Below, piece after piece: positions 1 through 10,584 of a stretch of 64,000 nt of DNA. Origin of the DNA: Nematopogon swammerdamellus. Its lineage: Eukaryota > Arthropoda > Insecta > Lepidoptera > Adelidae. Position numbers and translations under genes: made by a program. Every line of letters starts with the position of its first letter. The stretch's first letter is position 1. The notes under the pieces were generated by a model. It made no database searches, had not been told where the DNA came from, and was given only the letters and a program-made list of their open reading frames with translations. The DNA is taken from assembly GCA_946902875.1 (NCBI GenBank), contig OX336340.1:24815566-24879565 (forward strand). The letters are read 5' to 3'.

Positions 1-140
1 CCTTGAAGAGCGCAGATAACTCGCCGCGAGCGCGAGACGCATCCTTGTCGAACAGGCGCAGGCCATTGGGCGAAGCGAAACTCGAGATGCGGCGATGTTG
101 TGGCGTGGTTCCTTCTTCCGGGCGGTGGCGGTGACTTTAC
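1..140. other. CpG-rich segment, possible exon edge of an unidentified gene
   Basis: This stretch is much richer in G+C and CpG than the following 2 kb. On the minus strand one frame is open from about 132 down to the window edge and reads like protein, with the motif ASPNGLRLFDKDASRARGEL. Other frames are also partly open because of the base composition, so this is weak evidence. It may be an exon or first exon of a gene continuing to the left. I do not recognise the peptide, and it does not match any part of GLDC that I know. Confidence 0.25.
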
Positions 141-374
141 CCTACCGTGTGGCTCTGGAGGACCAATTTGTTCATGAAGAAAACTCTAAATTATGTAGAA
201 ATATTTTATTTTCCAACACGGCAGGGCGGTCGCTTTGCGAAGACAAGAAAAAACAAAACACGACAACAAACAGAAATAAAAACGCACAAATGTCAAATAT
301 TTGAATATAGAACTGAACAGTGGCACTTATATTCTTGCAGGAACATGCTTTAATTGGTTGGAATCATGAATATG
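141..374. other. No recognisable feature
   Basis: AT-rich sequence without a coding signal or a repeat I can match elsewhere in the window. Confidence 0.5.
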
Positions 375-541
375 TTTTTTTTTTATGAAAATTTACATGT
401 GTGGCTACATCGCTACTTACTACACCCGTGATATGACCCCATCACACCTTGGTGATCAGGTGCCACAGGAGGTACCATGTCAGTGCTTCCCATGCCGGCT
501 GAACTGGACGGAAAACACGAACTATTTTTCATAGCTGCTTC
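375..541 (-). repeat. Diverged SINE 3' body and tail
   Basis: A T-run at 375-383 (the poly-A tail read from the other strand) is followed by a degraded version of the SINE tail shared by many copies here, including the stretch that reads 'gaactggacggaaaacac'. The 5' head is missing. Confidence 0.7.
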
Positions 542-766
542 GGGTGATCTTTATTCAGCAAAACTCGACTACGAAAAACGAAGGCTAAGGATAATTTATG
601 GAAAATTCTGTAGTAGAGCTACCTGTCTATTCAAATCCTTCTACAAGCTAGGCAAAGCATTAGGCTAAGCCTGTAATGTTTCTTAGATTTAATATAAAGA
701 TTATTAGATTTAATATATATATTTTTAATTAGAAAAATGCAAATCGAAAATAGTTGGAAAAAATAC

Positions 767-838
767 ATCCCGACCAGGATTCGAACCTGGGTCTCTGGCT
801 TGAGCCGCCAACGCGATAAGCAACTACACCACCGGGCC
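767..838 (-). repeat. tRNA-like unit (left end of fold-back)
   Basis: Seventy-two nucleotides can be drawn as a cloverleaf with A-box and B-box-like motifs (GGTTCGAATCC on the minus strand). The seven-base anticodon loop reads GGCTCAA, so the universal U33 is absent. I treat it as tRNA-derived and not as a working tRNA gene. Confidence 0.6.
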
Positions 839-1169
839 GTTACATATTATAGCGCGGTTTTCTCAACCGTTCACTTCGAAAGAATGCGGCGCGCATCCTC
901 CGCTCTCCGCCTCCATCGTACTGACGGGCAATTGCGGTGGGGGCGGGAGCGGAGGGTGCGCGCCGCATTCTTTCGAAGTGAACGGTTGAGGAAACCGCGC
1001 TATATCTCCAAATTTTCGATCTATTGCACCTTCATGAATGATGTCGCATAATTTTGCGATCAAGGTTCAATGTGGAACCGTGCAAGTTGACTGATCGCAA
1101 AAAAAAAAAAAATATGCGACATCATTCATGAAGGTGCAATAGATCGAAAATTTGGAGACAATATGTAAC

Positions 1170-1241
1170 GGCTCGGTGGTGTAGTTGGTTATCGCGTTGG
1201 CGGCTCAAGCCAGAGACCCAGGTTCGAATCCTGGTCGGGAT
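1170..1241 (+). repeat. tRNA-like unit (right end of fold-back)
   Basis: This is the inverted partner of the unit at 767-838, with the same loop GGCTCAA and the same B box. The acceptor stem has one mismatch and two wobble pairs, which also argues against a functional tRNA. Confidence 0.6.
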
Positions 1242-1661
1242 GTATTTTTTCCAATGATTTTCGATTTGCATTTTTGTAATTAAAAATATATATAAAGCGA
1301 GTACGCGCTTAGTACTAACATAAACATAAAATATAATTTGATAGGGTTATAAAATCAATGATATATATACATAAATAAAATAAGTAAATAAACAAAATAT
1401 ACAGGTATTGCCTGTCACAGAGAATCCAACGATTAATGTAACTATCGCTGTTAGGTGGAAAACTATTTGCAATTGACCACTTCCTGGGGAGGTAATTATT
1501 CGAGGATTTCCCTCCTGCGGTTAGCTCGCAGCTTGTCCAACACGCAAGCTGTGCCAACCTTGACGTGTGTCTCTTCGTGTGCAAGGGTAACTCAACGTGT
1601 GTGAATGACATGACACGTAGCAGCAGACACATAGGACGGTGATAATAATCCATCATAGCCT

Positions 1662-1768
1662 TTGTTTGCCAGTAATGACGTACGGAGCTGAAATGTGGAC
1701 CTTGACAATGAGCTTGGTCAAAAAGTGTAAAGTCGCTCAGGAAGATACGGCAAGAGCAATTCTCGGCA
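1662..1768 (+). pseudogene. RTE-like LINE reverse transcriptase fragment
   Basis: The translation contains MTYGAEMWTLTM followed by a VAQEDTARAILGI-like stretch. This is the end of the reverse transcriptase of the LINE family that also left fragments at 32258-32560 and 62190-62610. It is short and has no flanking coding sequence. Confidence 0.6.
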
Positions 1769-1787
1769 TTACTTTTTAATTTATTTA

Positions 1788-2030
1788 TTACTAGCTTTTG
1801 CCTGCGCTTCGGCCGCGTGAAATTCGTATTTAAAAAGAAGAATTTCGGTGCGCGGAACAATTCGATTTGCATGAGAGCCACATCTTAGTGTAACCGGAAG
1901 TAAATTTTAATTAGCCTATCCTGTGTCCCGTATAGTTAAATATGTTTGTACTAAGTTTCATCGAATTCGGATGATCTGTTTAAGAGTTATGGAGGAACAT
2001 ACGTACATACAGAAAATATTTCTAAAAATG
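1788..2030 (+). repeat. Interspersed repeat G, LINE-type 3' end
   Basis: It begins 'actagcttttgcctgcg' and runs through 'gtgaaattcgtatttaaaaa' to 'gagttatggaggaacatac'. Related copies lie at 8697-8905, 22211-22530 and 63655-63985, and the opening motif marks both ends of the fold-back at 35027-36566. No coding capacity. Confidence 0.7.
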
Positions 2031-2034
2031 GTAA

Positions 2035-2455
2035 TTTTTTTTTTTTATGGAAACTGACACGGTTGGCTACATCGCCTACAACGTCCTTGATGTCAGCCCA
2101 TAACACCGGGTGAACTAGGTGCCATGTCAGTGCTTCCCCCTTTAATCGTGCCGGCTACACTGAACTGTTCGGAAAACACAAACTATTTACATAGCCGTTT
2201 AGACCGACGTTTCATTCACTGCGGTGGTACCAACCCGGGCGGGTTAAACCCTACCACCAAGTAAGATTAGGAGGGAAGGGACCTACAGTTTTACGAGGAA
2301 TCCGAACCTCGGTCGGCCTCCAACGGTCAGCGGTCACCCATCCAAGTACTGACCGCACCCAGCGTTGCTTAACATTCAATAGCGACAGTTGAATGTCTGC
2401 ACCACTGAGCTAACGAGGCTGAGTTGAATGTCTGCACCACTGAGCTAACGAGGCT
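2035..2455 (-). mobile_element. SINE-A, full length (5S-rRNA-like head)
   Basis: Read on the minus strand, the element has a tRNA-like A box (TAGCTCAGTGG type), then a block resembling the internal control region of 5S rRNA, then the shared body and tail and a poly-A run. The last ~35 bp at the head side are duplicated (2381-2420 and 2421-2455). Confidence 0.85.
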
Positions 2456-3182
2456 GAAAAATTACAGCTTAGTTTTTGTAACAATTTAGTTTTTGTATCA
2501 TACATAGAGTCTACAGACGCCGTATCGCATAAAACAAAGTAACTTACTCCATGACCATCCCTTACAGATTTATTATACCATTTATTTATACCATTAAACC
2601 AGTGTTGTGTCCACATATAGATTTTAGACCCAAGCAACTTAATAATTAACCTATTTTTAAACTAACGAAAAAATTTACAAACAAAAATAAAAAATTGTGA
2701 ACATAAGATTTACAAAAATGTAAAGAAAACCACCGTCATTGCTAAGTATTATTTAACAAAATATTTTAATGCTGTTTATACCTATTTTAAAAAAGGTTTA
2801 TACTTGAGGAACATCTTTACAAGCTACTGATTTTTCAAAGTTTCGAAGCATTTTTTCTTGAATGTGAAAGAATCGAGTTTCGAAATTTTCTTGAATGTGA
2901 ATATCTCGAGTGCGAAAGATCGAAGATATGTCTATGCTGAGTACCATATACCTACGTTCGCTCGGCCAACGCGCAGGTAACTCCCCGGGTACATTATTCC
3001 GTTTTACGTTTTACTCTCGTTCTTGTAATGTCATAATTACCATGCTGGGCAGATGTTGACGGTTTCCTTGGGTAGATATGACGAATCACTTGGCACCAAC
3101 TTGGGGATCGCTATGTTGTGTCAAATTTAGAACTGAGGTGCTTTTACGAGTCGTGAGTCGACTATGTCGTGCGTTTGACATT
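2456..3182. other. Unassigned AT-rich spacer
   Basis: No ORF or repeat family could be supported. A short 'gaaagaatcgagtttcgaaa' region near 2860-2920 contains a few local direct repeats only. Confidence 0.5.
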
Positions 3183-3283
3183 ATGATTCAGATTCAGATT
3201 CATATATTTATTTCGCCATAAAGAACACACAACATTAACAAATTTCATTGAGGCATATGCATATTTAGTATGGTTCATCATCA
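3183..3283 (-). repeat. LINE 3' tail with (GATTCA)n
   Basis: It reads 'gattcagattcagattcat' followed by 'atttcgccataaagaac'. The reverse complement is present at 45828-45915, where AATAAA is followed by 'ctgaatctgaatct'. Confidence 0.6.
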
Positions 3284-3290
3284 TTCTTAG

Positions 3291-3755
3291 GTTTCCGTAT
3301 TCCGTACGGAAGCCTATTACTAAGCCTCCGCCGTCTGTCTGTCTGTCCGTCCGTCCGTCTGTCCGAGGGCTGTATCTCTTGAACCGTAATAGGTAGCCCG
3401 TTGAAATATTCGCAGAATATGTGTTACTATGGCGGATATAACAACAAATACTAAAAAAAAGAAAATGTTAAAAATGAAGGGGGGCTCCCATACAACAAAC
3501 GTTCGAAAAATCAATTAGTCACGCTACTGAATAATAGATGGCGCCACAGGCTTTTATACATTGCATTGTTGAAAGACAAAAGTTAGGCGGATATTATCCG
3601 CTAAATTGCCAACGCTCTCATTGAGGTGCTGTCATTTTCCCACCGTCAATTGCCATCGATCTCATTGAGGCTTCTCTCCGATTGAGCGGTTATTGATAGC
3701 GGATAGATACGGAAACCTCCGTGCGCGAGTAAAACTCGCACTTGACAGATTTTTG
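3291..3755 (+). repeat. Repeat D copy with (GTCT/GTCC)n core
   Basis: An abundant family runs from 'ggttccgtattccgtacgg' through a (GTCT/GTCC)n block and 'tatctcttgaaccgtaatag' to a 3' end like 'gcgcgagt..actcgcacttg'. At least ten full or partial copies lie in the window on both strands. No ORF and no clear terminal inverted repeats, so the class is uncertain. Confidence 0.8.
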
Positions 3756-4077
3756 TTTTGTCCCGTTCAGCAATGCAATCTATAAGGAAGAACCGGGCAA
3801 GAAACCTTAAAGAGCTTTTTTTAAAGTTTTCAAATATAACTTGCGTCCTAAACTTTAATTACGTTAACTAAAATCTAATAGATCCAAAAGAATTCGAAAT
3901 AGAGAGCTCGTAGGGACTACGTATCGTCCAGAAAATACCATATTTGGTTGGTTTTTTACGTATTTAGTATCAGTCCGTTCGCTGCAAACCATTCTAATAT
4001 TTTTCCTACTACGGAATTTTATTTTATTTCCAGTATTGCATTGCATAGATTCATCAAAAAGTAATGTTATAATAAGT

Positions 4078-4094
4078 ATATATATATATATATA
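4078..4094. repeat. (TA)n microsatellite at LINE 5' boundary
   Basis: A short TA run directly precedes the G-rich start of the LINE and probably marks its insertion point. Confidence 0.6.
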
Positions 4095-7000
4095 AGGGGG
4101 GTAGAGCTGTTCGCGTCCGTGACACCTTAAGGTCCTTAAGTCACACGTGCCTCCTGGGTGGTGCCAAATGAACAGCAATTAGCGTGTGGGAGATCTTCGG
4201 ATCGGCTGGGTTCGCCACCACACCCCGGGGGAAACATTACACCGCCATAACAGCTCGCTGTGTTCCGGTGTACTTCCTGGGGACCCAGTACCAGGTGGGG
4301 TTGGCTATGGTGAGGAGTAGGTCAGTGGTCCCGACGCGGATTCGCTGTTCAGAGGTGTTGCATCGACACGGTTGCCAGGGAGACCCGGTTAAACGGTTAT
4401 TCCGCTGGCCGCCCGCCGGATAGTACAGGGGCCCAATCGCGTCTAACCAACGCGAGAGGCTGCCCCGGTCAGCCGGCGCATAATCCCGGAGTGGTCCGTC
4501 GTGCCGGATGGTGACCGGTGTAAGGGTCCCGGCGGCCACTTCCGGGGGGGACCGGGGGCCCTTCCGTCTTCCGTGTCGGCGCACCACCAACCTGAACAGT
4601 AAGCGTTGAAGCTAGGGTCCACGCTTTGCCCGTGAATCACCATGGCCACCCTTCACGCTTTTCCCCCCCCCCTCACAACAATCATGACAGCACAACAAAG
4701 AATAAGTAAGGTTAAATCAGCGGTGCACATCCCTACAACCCTCTTTAGCGTCGATTCGACCAAGGTGCGGGGGTTGCACTCAAATTTGAATGCCGTCCAC
4801 CACCATCTAGAAACGACAAAACCGGCCTTGCTTTTTCTGACGGAGACGCAAATATCTTGCCCTGCCGACACCTCTTACCTGCATTACCCCGGCTACACTC
4901 TGGAAGAAGCCTTCCGCTCGCGAGCCGGGGTTTGCCTATTCGTCAGGGCGGATATTTGCTGTCGTCGCCTGCGCTGTCTTGAGGACCCCGAACTCTCAGT
5001 ACTCTGGGTCCATGTGGATCTGGGGACAGTCTCGCGGGTGTACGCCTGTCTCTACAGGTCGCACTCCGGAGATGCTGGGACAGCTCGGTTATTTGAGTAC
5101 CTGAGTGGAGCGGCAGACAAAGTCCAAGAGCGGTTCCCCACCGCGGACTTGGTTCTTCTTGGAGATTTCAATGCCCATCACGAGGCATGGCTAGGCTCCA
5201 GGAGAACAGACTTTGCGGGGAGAGCCGCCTACGACTTCGCCCTGACGCATGATCTGTCTCAACTGGTGGACCAACCCACCAGACTACCAGATATAGACGG
5301 TCATGAACCCTCGTTGCTGGATCTTCTGCTGACGACGAACCCCACTGGATATAAGGTCGTAGTGAGAGCCCCGCTGGGTTCTTCTGATCATTGTTTAGTG
5401 GGGTCCACGGTGCCATCTTCGCCTCCTCAGTCCCGTACTAGAGGAACGCGTCGAATTTGGCACTACGCGTCAGCAGATTGGGATGGGATGCGAGAGCACT
5501 TCGCATCCTACCCTTGGAGAGAGATCTGCTTCAGTTCGGACGATCCGTCGGATTGCGCTAATACCGTTGCCGAAGTGGTCCTCGGGGCAATGGAAATGTT
5601 TATTCCCAGCGCCTCTGTCGACCTCGGTGGTAAATGCCAACCGTGGTACAGCCGCGACTGTGCTGTTGCTGTCGCAGCTAAATGCGCAGCTTATCGTGCA
5701 TGGTCGCGTGCTCGTGCCGGACGTGACCCAAATGTACCCGAACTGAAGAAGAAATACAACCACCTCTCCAGATCCTGCAAAAGGGTTATTGCCAGGGCCA
5801 AATTTGACCACATCGGCAGAATCGGCGATAGACTGAACGAGCATCCAACTGGGAGCCGTGAGTTCTGGTCTCTCGCCAAATCTGTCGAGTCGAATTTCTG
5901 CCGCTCCTCTCTTCCACCTCTGCAGTGTCCTGGAGGCTCACTTGCTCACTCCGCAAAGGAGAAAGCCGACTTACTGGTATCTCTCTTTGCGGGGAACTCT
6001 AACCTGGACGATGGAGGTGCCACTCCCCCATCCATACCTAGGTGTGAGAACTCCATGCCGGAAGTGCAGTTCCGACAACGAACTGTACGGGCGGAGCTTC
6101 TCTCCCTAGACGTCAGGAAAGCGAGTGGGCCGGACAGGATTCCTGCATTGGTGTTAAAAAGGTGTGCTCCCGAGTTGGCTCCAGTGCTGACGCGCCTATT
6201 CCGTCTCTCCTACTCTAATGGTCGTGTGCCGGCGGCCTGGAAATCTGCGTTTCTGCAAGCGGTCCCCAAAAAGGGTGACCGCTCAAACCCGTCAAACTAC
6301 CGACCTATAGCGATTACCTCCCTTCTCTGTAAGGTGATGGAGCGCATCATCAATGCGCAGCTCATGAAGTACCTAGAGACAAATGACCTCATCAGCGATC
6401 GGCAATACGGCTTCCGGCCAAAACGATCTGCTGGTGATCTCCTAGCGTACGTCACTCACCTTTGGGGGGAATCGCTTGAAGGTCATGGCGAATCCTTGGC
6501 AATTGGCCTTGATATTGCCAAGGCATTTGACCGGGTTTGGCACAAGTCGCTCTTGGGCAAATTGCCGGCTTACGGACTTCCTTCTGGCCTGTGTGACTGG
6601 GTCGCCGACTTCCTACATGGGCGTAGCATTCAGGTCCTAGTGGACGGTTGCTCGTCGGACGCCATGTCAGTGAACGCCGGCGTACCACAAGGATCTGTGT
6701 TGTCACCCACGCTGTTTCTTCTGCACATCAATGATATGCTGTCTCTGGGCAACATACATTGTTATGCAGATGACAGTACGGCACACGGATCCTACACCAG
6801 TCACCCTTCAGCCAGTCGGGATGTTGTGGATGAGAAGAGACGAAGACTTGTGTCTGAGCTCGAACATACACTCGGTTCTATTTCCGAATGGGGCCGTAGT
6901 AATTTGGTCGAGTTCAACGCTTCCAAGACACAAGTTTGCGCGTTCAGTGCGAAGAGAGTGGCGTTCACACCGGCTCCTTCATTCCAAGGCACGTCGCTCA

Positions 7001-7709
7001 AATTAAGCGAACACCTCGGGGTCCTCGGAGTCGAACTGTCGCACGACTTGAACTTTCGTCGCCACATCGAGGGGAAGGCCAAGCTGGCTTCTAAAAAGCT
7101 GGGCGTACTCAATAAGGTGCGACGGTACTTCACGGCGGACCAAAAGCTGCTGCTGTATAAATCGCAGATCAGGTCTTGCTTGGAGTACTGCTCGCACCTG
7201 TGGGATGGCTCTGCCAAATACCAGCTTGCGCCTCTGGACTCGATCCAGCGTCGAGCCGTGCGACTAGTGGGTGACCCCGAAGTGTCCCGTGATCTAGAAC
7301 CACTGCAACACCGTAGGGATGTCGGCTCCCTAAGTATGTTCTATCGCTTATTCCATGGGGAGTGCTCGGAGGAGCTGTTTAACGCGATCCCGCCGTCCCC
7401 TTTCCACCTCCGCACCACGCGCACTGGGCAGGGATTGCATCCATATACGCTGGACTTACCGCGCATGCGTACCAATCGATTCTGCAGATCTTTCCTGTAC
7501 AGAACCGGTAAACTCTGGAACGCTCTCCCTGCTCATATATTTCCCCCCAAGTACAGTCTCGGGTCCTTCAAGAGGGGCGTGAATGGGCACCTGTCAGGCC
7601 GGCATGGCATTCGCAACCCCCGAATACGACCGAATGTCCATGGGCGCCGTTAGACACCTTATGGGTGCCTCGGCGCCATATGTCGAGCTAACAATAAAAA
7701 AAAAAAAAA
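4095..7709 (+). mobile_element. Near-complete non-LTR retrotransposon (LINE-R)
   Basis: The element starts with a G-rich 5' leader of about 550 bp, has one long ORF (4642-7653), a short 3' UTR and ends in AATAAA merging into a poly-A run at about 7694-7709. Six 3' fragments of the same family (12553, 27975, 29583, 43548, 49630 and 51460) show repeated 5' truncation, as expected for target-primed reverse transcription. No ORF1 (gag-like) is recognisable: either the family lacks one or this copy lost it. I could not find a target-site duplication. Confidence 0.88.
4642..7653 (+). CDS. LINE-R endonuclease/reverse transcriptase polyprotein
   Basis: This intact 1003-residue ORF would nick target DNA and copy its own RNA there. 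The N-terminal APE-type endonuclease (about residues 35-255) shows LTETQ with E68, GDFNAHH at 174-180 and SSDH at 247-250. The reverse transcriptase (about 540-780) shows NYRPIAITSLLCKVMERI, DIAKAFDRVWH, GVPQGSVLSP and the catalytic YADD at 708-711. A thumb-like segment and basic C-terminus follow. The start at 4642 is the first ATG, in a good context (accATGg). The motifs place it in the broad CR1/Jockey-like range of LINEs, but I cannot assign a clade by eye. No stop or frameshift is visible, so it may be recent and possibly active. Its G+C content is far above that of the flanks. Confidence 0.92.
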   Translation: MATLHAFPPPLTTIMTAQQRISKVKSAVHIPTTLFSVDSTKVRGLHSNLNAVHHHLETTKPALLFLTETQISCPADTSYLHYPGYTLEEAFRSRAGVCLFVRADICCRRLRCLEDPELSVLWVHVDLGTVSRVYACLYRSHSGDAGTARLFEYLSGAADKVQERFPTADLVLLGDFNAHHEAWLGSRRTDFAGRAAYDFALTHDLSQLVDQPTRLPDIDGHEPSLLDLLLTTNPTGYKVVVRAPLGSSDHCLVGSTVPSSPPQSRTRGTRRIWHYASADWDGMREHFASYPWREICFSSDDPSDCANTVAEVVLGAMEMFIPSASVDLGGKCQPWYSRDCAVAVAAKCAAYRAWSRARAGRDPNVPELKKKYNHLSRSCKRVIARAKFDHIGRIGDRLNEHPTGSREFWSLAKSVESNFCRSSLPPLQCPGGSLAHSAKEKADLLVSLFAGNSNLDDGGATPPSIPRCENSMPEVQFRQRTVRAELLSLDVRKASGPDRIPALVLKRCAPELAPVLTRLFRLSYSNGRVPAAWKSAFLQAVPKKGDRSNPSNYRPIAITSLLCKVMERIINAQLMKYLETNDLISDRQYGFRPKRSAGDLLAYVTHLWGESLEGHGESLAIGLDIAKAFDRVWHKSLLGKLPAYGLPSGLCDWVADFLHGRSIQVLVDGCSSDAMSVNAGVPQGSVLSPTLFLLHINDMLSLGNIHCYADDSTAHGSYTSHPSASRDVVDEKRRRLVSELEHTLGSISEWGRSNLVEFNASKTQVCAFSAKRVAFTPAPSFQGTSLKLSEHLGVLGVELSHDLNFRRHIEGKAKLASKKLGVLNKVRRYFTADQKLLLYKSQIRSCLEYCSHLWDGSAKYQLAPLDSIQRRAVRLVGDPEVSRDLEPLQHRRDVGSLSMFYRLFHGECSEELFNAIPPSPFHLRTTRTGQGLHPYTLDLPRMRTNRFCRSFLYRTGKLWNALPAHIFPPKYSLGSFKRGVNGHLSGRHGIRNPRIRPNVHGRR

Positions 7710-8696
7710 AGTAGTGTTTTCGGCAAAAAGTATTAAAACACCATCTATATGAATAAAGCTAAATAATTTATAAATATTAAAAATAATATATTTCATAATG
7801 CAGAACCCTGTGGGATACCCATTTTTATTTTACCTGGCTCAGATCGACGTATGACCTATACGGATTGTATTACAAATTAAATGTCGCTTTATAAGATAAG
7901 TACAATTAAAACGAAATTAAAGCGAGATAAGACTTGATATTGACAAGGTGCCGGCCGGGCAGGTGAGATGACAAGACATTGACCGTTGGAGTAACCCTGC
8001 CCTACCAGTGCCGGACTTGTACTGTTCTTAAGTATAGGCCTATTTATTTACGCCGCCCGCGCAAAACATAAATAAAATAGGATAGGAGTATTGCTAAGTC
8101 GCAATGGAGACTTAGCACCTTTACCCAAATGATATTTAGCATTTAATGGATCGAATACTCTATCCACAAGTGACTTGCTTGAGTATTGCGTCCATAATCG
8201 CGCACGAACTTGACGGCTTACACTATACCAAAGCGCAAGTGTTACTTGTAATATTCTTTAGCGACTTCGGAAATCTGCCGCCCCCTGAAGTTTGCCGCCC
8301 CTAGGCCGCGGCCTATACAGCCTAATGGGAAATCCAGGACTGTGCCCTACACTAACAGCCGTGGACCCTCGATGCGCGAATAAAACTCGAACTACACCGA
8401 TTTTTGTTCACATTCAGAACTTTATCTTTTCAAGGTTACGATTCCCAGCCGTGAGAAATGTCGACCGCATTCCTTGCGACAAAGACTGAAGATCGCATCT
8501 ACTTGAACTTTTAATTCGATTTCTTCTCCATGTTGTCTTTTCAAGGTTTTCAAGTTTTCCAAGCTGCAAGAAATGTCAACCGCATTATTTGCAACAGTTA
8601 GTCGGAATATCGGGTTAACATGAACTTTTATTGTGGTTGTTTATTTTATTTAATTTACACTAGTAATATAATTTAAATAAATTGTCGTTTATTGTT
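7710..8696. other. Unassigned intergenic stretch with degraded repeat
   Basis: No gene is visible. Around 8275-8345 the words 'ctgccgccccctgaagtttg' and 'taatgggaaatccaggactg' look like a degraded LINE-type 3' region. The rest is AT-rich. Confidence 0.45.
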
Positions 8697-8905
8697 ATTA
8701 CAAGCTTTGCCCGCGGCTCCGCCCGCTCTCATATTTCACTTCACTGCTAACCTCATAAGCCATTTAGCGTGATAGTAAGTAGCCTATAGTTGATGGGAAG
8801 AATCAAGCTATCCGTAGAATTTTTTATTACAATCGGTTCAGTGGTTCTCGAGTTATAAGCGGGCAGACAGACAGAAAGCAGACGTTGGATTTTATTATAG
8901 GTAAG
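8697..8905 (+). repeat. Repeat G copy
   Basis: It starts 'caagctttgcccgcggctcc' and continues with 'ggttctcgagttataagcgg', as in the other copies of this family. Confidence 0.6.
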
Positions 8906-9189
8906 GATATGGAAGGAAAAGGAAAGGAATAAGGAATAAGGATTTGACAATTGATGACTTGACCAATGTAAATCGGCCAACACTTTGACCAATGTTACAT
9001 TGGTCAAGTGTTTAGTGAATTGGTAAGTTCAGGTGTCGATTATTTATTATAGGTTAATTTAGTTTCGACCTCGTCTTCTTTCTTCTTCATCTTGTATCCA
9101 GTTGATTATACACGGTGTTGCAGTTGCCCCCGTAATATTTTTAACTGACATAAGGGGGTTTTTCTATATGTGAAACTAAACAACTTCCG

Positions 9190-9295
9190 TGGCGAAAAAA
9201 AAATTTTTTTAAACAGAAAAAAAATTTTTTTTTCCATAGAAATGTTAAATACTTATTCTCAAAAGGCATGGAGAAAAAAAATTTTTTTTTCTTCA
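9190..9295. repeat. Three A-run/T-run blocks
   Basis: Runs of 8-9 A followed by 7-10 T occur three times (about 9196, 9218 and 9273), separated by short unique sequence. Such blocks bend DNA, but nothing here indicates a function. Confidence 0.6.
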
Positions 9296-9471
9296 AATTA
9301 AAAGTCGTAGAACAGAAGTAGTTCTATTTCGCGTACAGAATTGAAATTACCATTGTGTACGTTGAAAGGAATATCGCATAGATCCCGATCCAAATGTAAA
9401 TTTAATTCCAAATCTAAATTAAATTTATAAATTAAATAGTTTTAATACAAAGCGTAAGAAGCTCCACTTCC

Positions 9472-9862
9472 TTTTTTTATTATGGAAACTGACATGGTTG
9501 GCTACATCTCCTACAGTATCCGTGATGTCAGCCCATAACACCGGGTGAGCTAGGTGCCATGTCAGTGCTTCCCTTCGGTCGTGCGGTGCCGGCTAGACTG
9601 AACTGGACGGAAAACACAAACTATTTACATAGCCGTTTCGACCGACGTTTCATTCAGTGCGATGGTACCAACCCGGGTGGCTTAAACCATACCACCTAGT
9701 AAAGTAAGAAGGGAAGGGACCTACAGTTTTACGTGGAATCCGAACCAAGGTCAGTCTCCAACGGTCGAGCGGTCACCCATCCAAGTACTGACCGGCCCAG
9801 CGTTGCTTAACCATCAATAGCGACAGTCGACTATCTGCACCACTAGTCTATCGAGGCTTCTT
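9472..9862 (-). mobile_element. SINE-A, full length
   Basis: Poly-T at the left end, then tail, body, 5S-like block ('accggcccagcgttgcttaa' on the plus strand) and tRNA-like head ending near 'ctatcgaggct'. Confidence 0.85.
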
Positions 9863-10357
9863 GTCGGTTTTTTTTCTAATCTAAACAAATTCAACTCGTC
9901 GACGTATCGTGTTGACCGAGTGTTGACCACCGCTCCGCTACCAGACCAGCCACATTTCCGCAGTTTGGAGTAGACTAGTTTCCTTGACCCCAGGTGCGAT
10001 GTCTGTCGGCTTGTTCAAGGTGTGGCGGAAGAGTTATTTATTACATATAGGCATACACAGTTCTCGCAGCTCCTGCTACACAGCCCTAACCTTCGCCCGA
10101 GGCTGTTACTTTGTATTTGTTATCAATATCATAGGGATAAACAATGTTTAAAGATTGGGAAGTACTTAATTCGTGGGTTACTTGTGTTTAACGCTGGGAA
10201 ATTGGTAATTTAAAAAAAAAAAAAAAAATCGTATCTCGATACCACGTGACATCTGACAAAAGTTATCATGGGCCAAACGTTGCAAATGACCCCACTTACC
10301 TACAAAAAAATGTGTCGCTCGATATGCCGAACAACCTGTATAAAACTTTTTGCTTGC

Positions 10358-10446
10358 ATTTTTTAATCCGGTATGGATGGGTGAGTCAGACGGTCCAGAG
10401 CAAATTCTCCGACCAGCCAATATCACCTCCGAGAAGTGCATACCTG
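10358..10446 (-). repeat. SINE-B 3' tail fragment
   Basis: It reads 'ttttttaatccggtatggat', then 'gaccagccaatatcacctcc'. This is the tail specific to SINE-B, truncated at its 5' side. Confidence 0.7.
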
Positions 10447-10584
10447 ATCCTTCCCTTAGGATGGCTAGCTTTAGCAGATTTTGGCTTTTTAACCGTTATG
10501 CACCCCTAAAAGGAACTTAAAAAAGTAACATACCACACGCTGTATCCCGACAATCGGCGTAAGCAGAGTAGTCGGTGTTCTTGC

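Larger units (their letters stand above)
715..1294. mobile_element. Fold-back element with two opposed tRNA-like ends
   Basis: The outer ~125 bp on the left (715-840) and right (1160-1294) are inverted copies, each containing a tRNA-like unit. Inside are two further inverted pairs: 849-907 with 947-1003, and 1002-1049 with 1113-1158. The whole can fold into a branched hairpin. There is no ORF. A second, shortened copy lies at 59645-59940, so this is a mobile family and not a unique rearrangement. It is probably a non-autonomous element; transposition mechanism and target duplication are not clear. Confidence 0.75.

Noticed and set aside
1315..1881. 188-codon minus-strand ORF
   Set aside because: It runs antisense across an RTE-like reverse transcriptase fragment and the start of repeat G, has low-complexity ends and no protein-like conservation.
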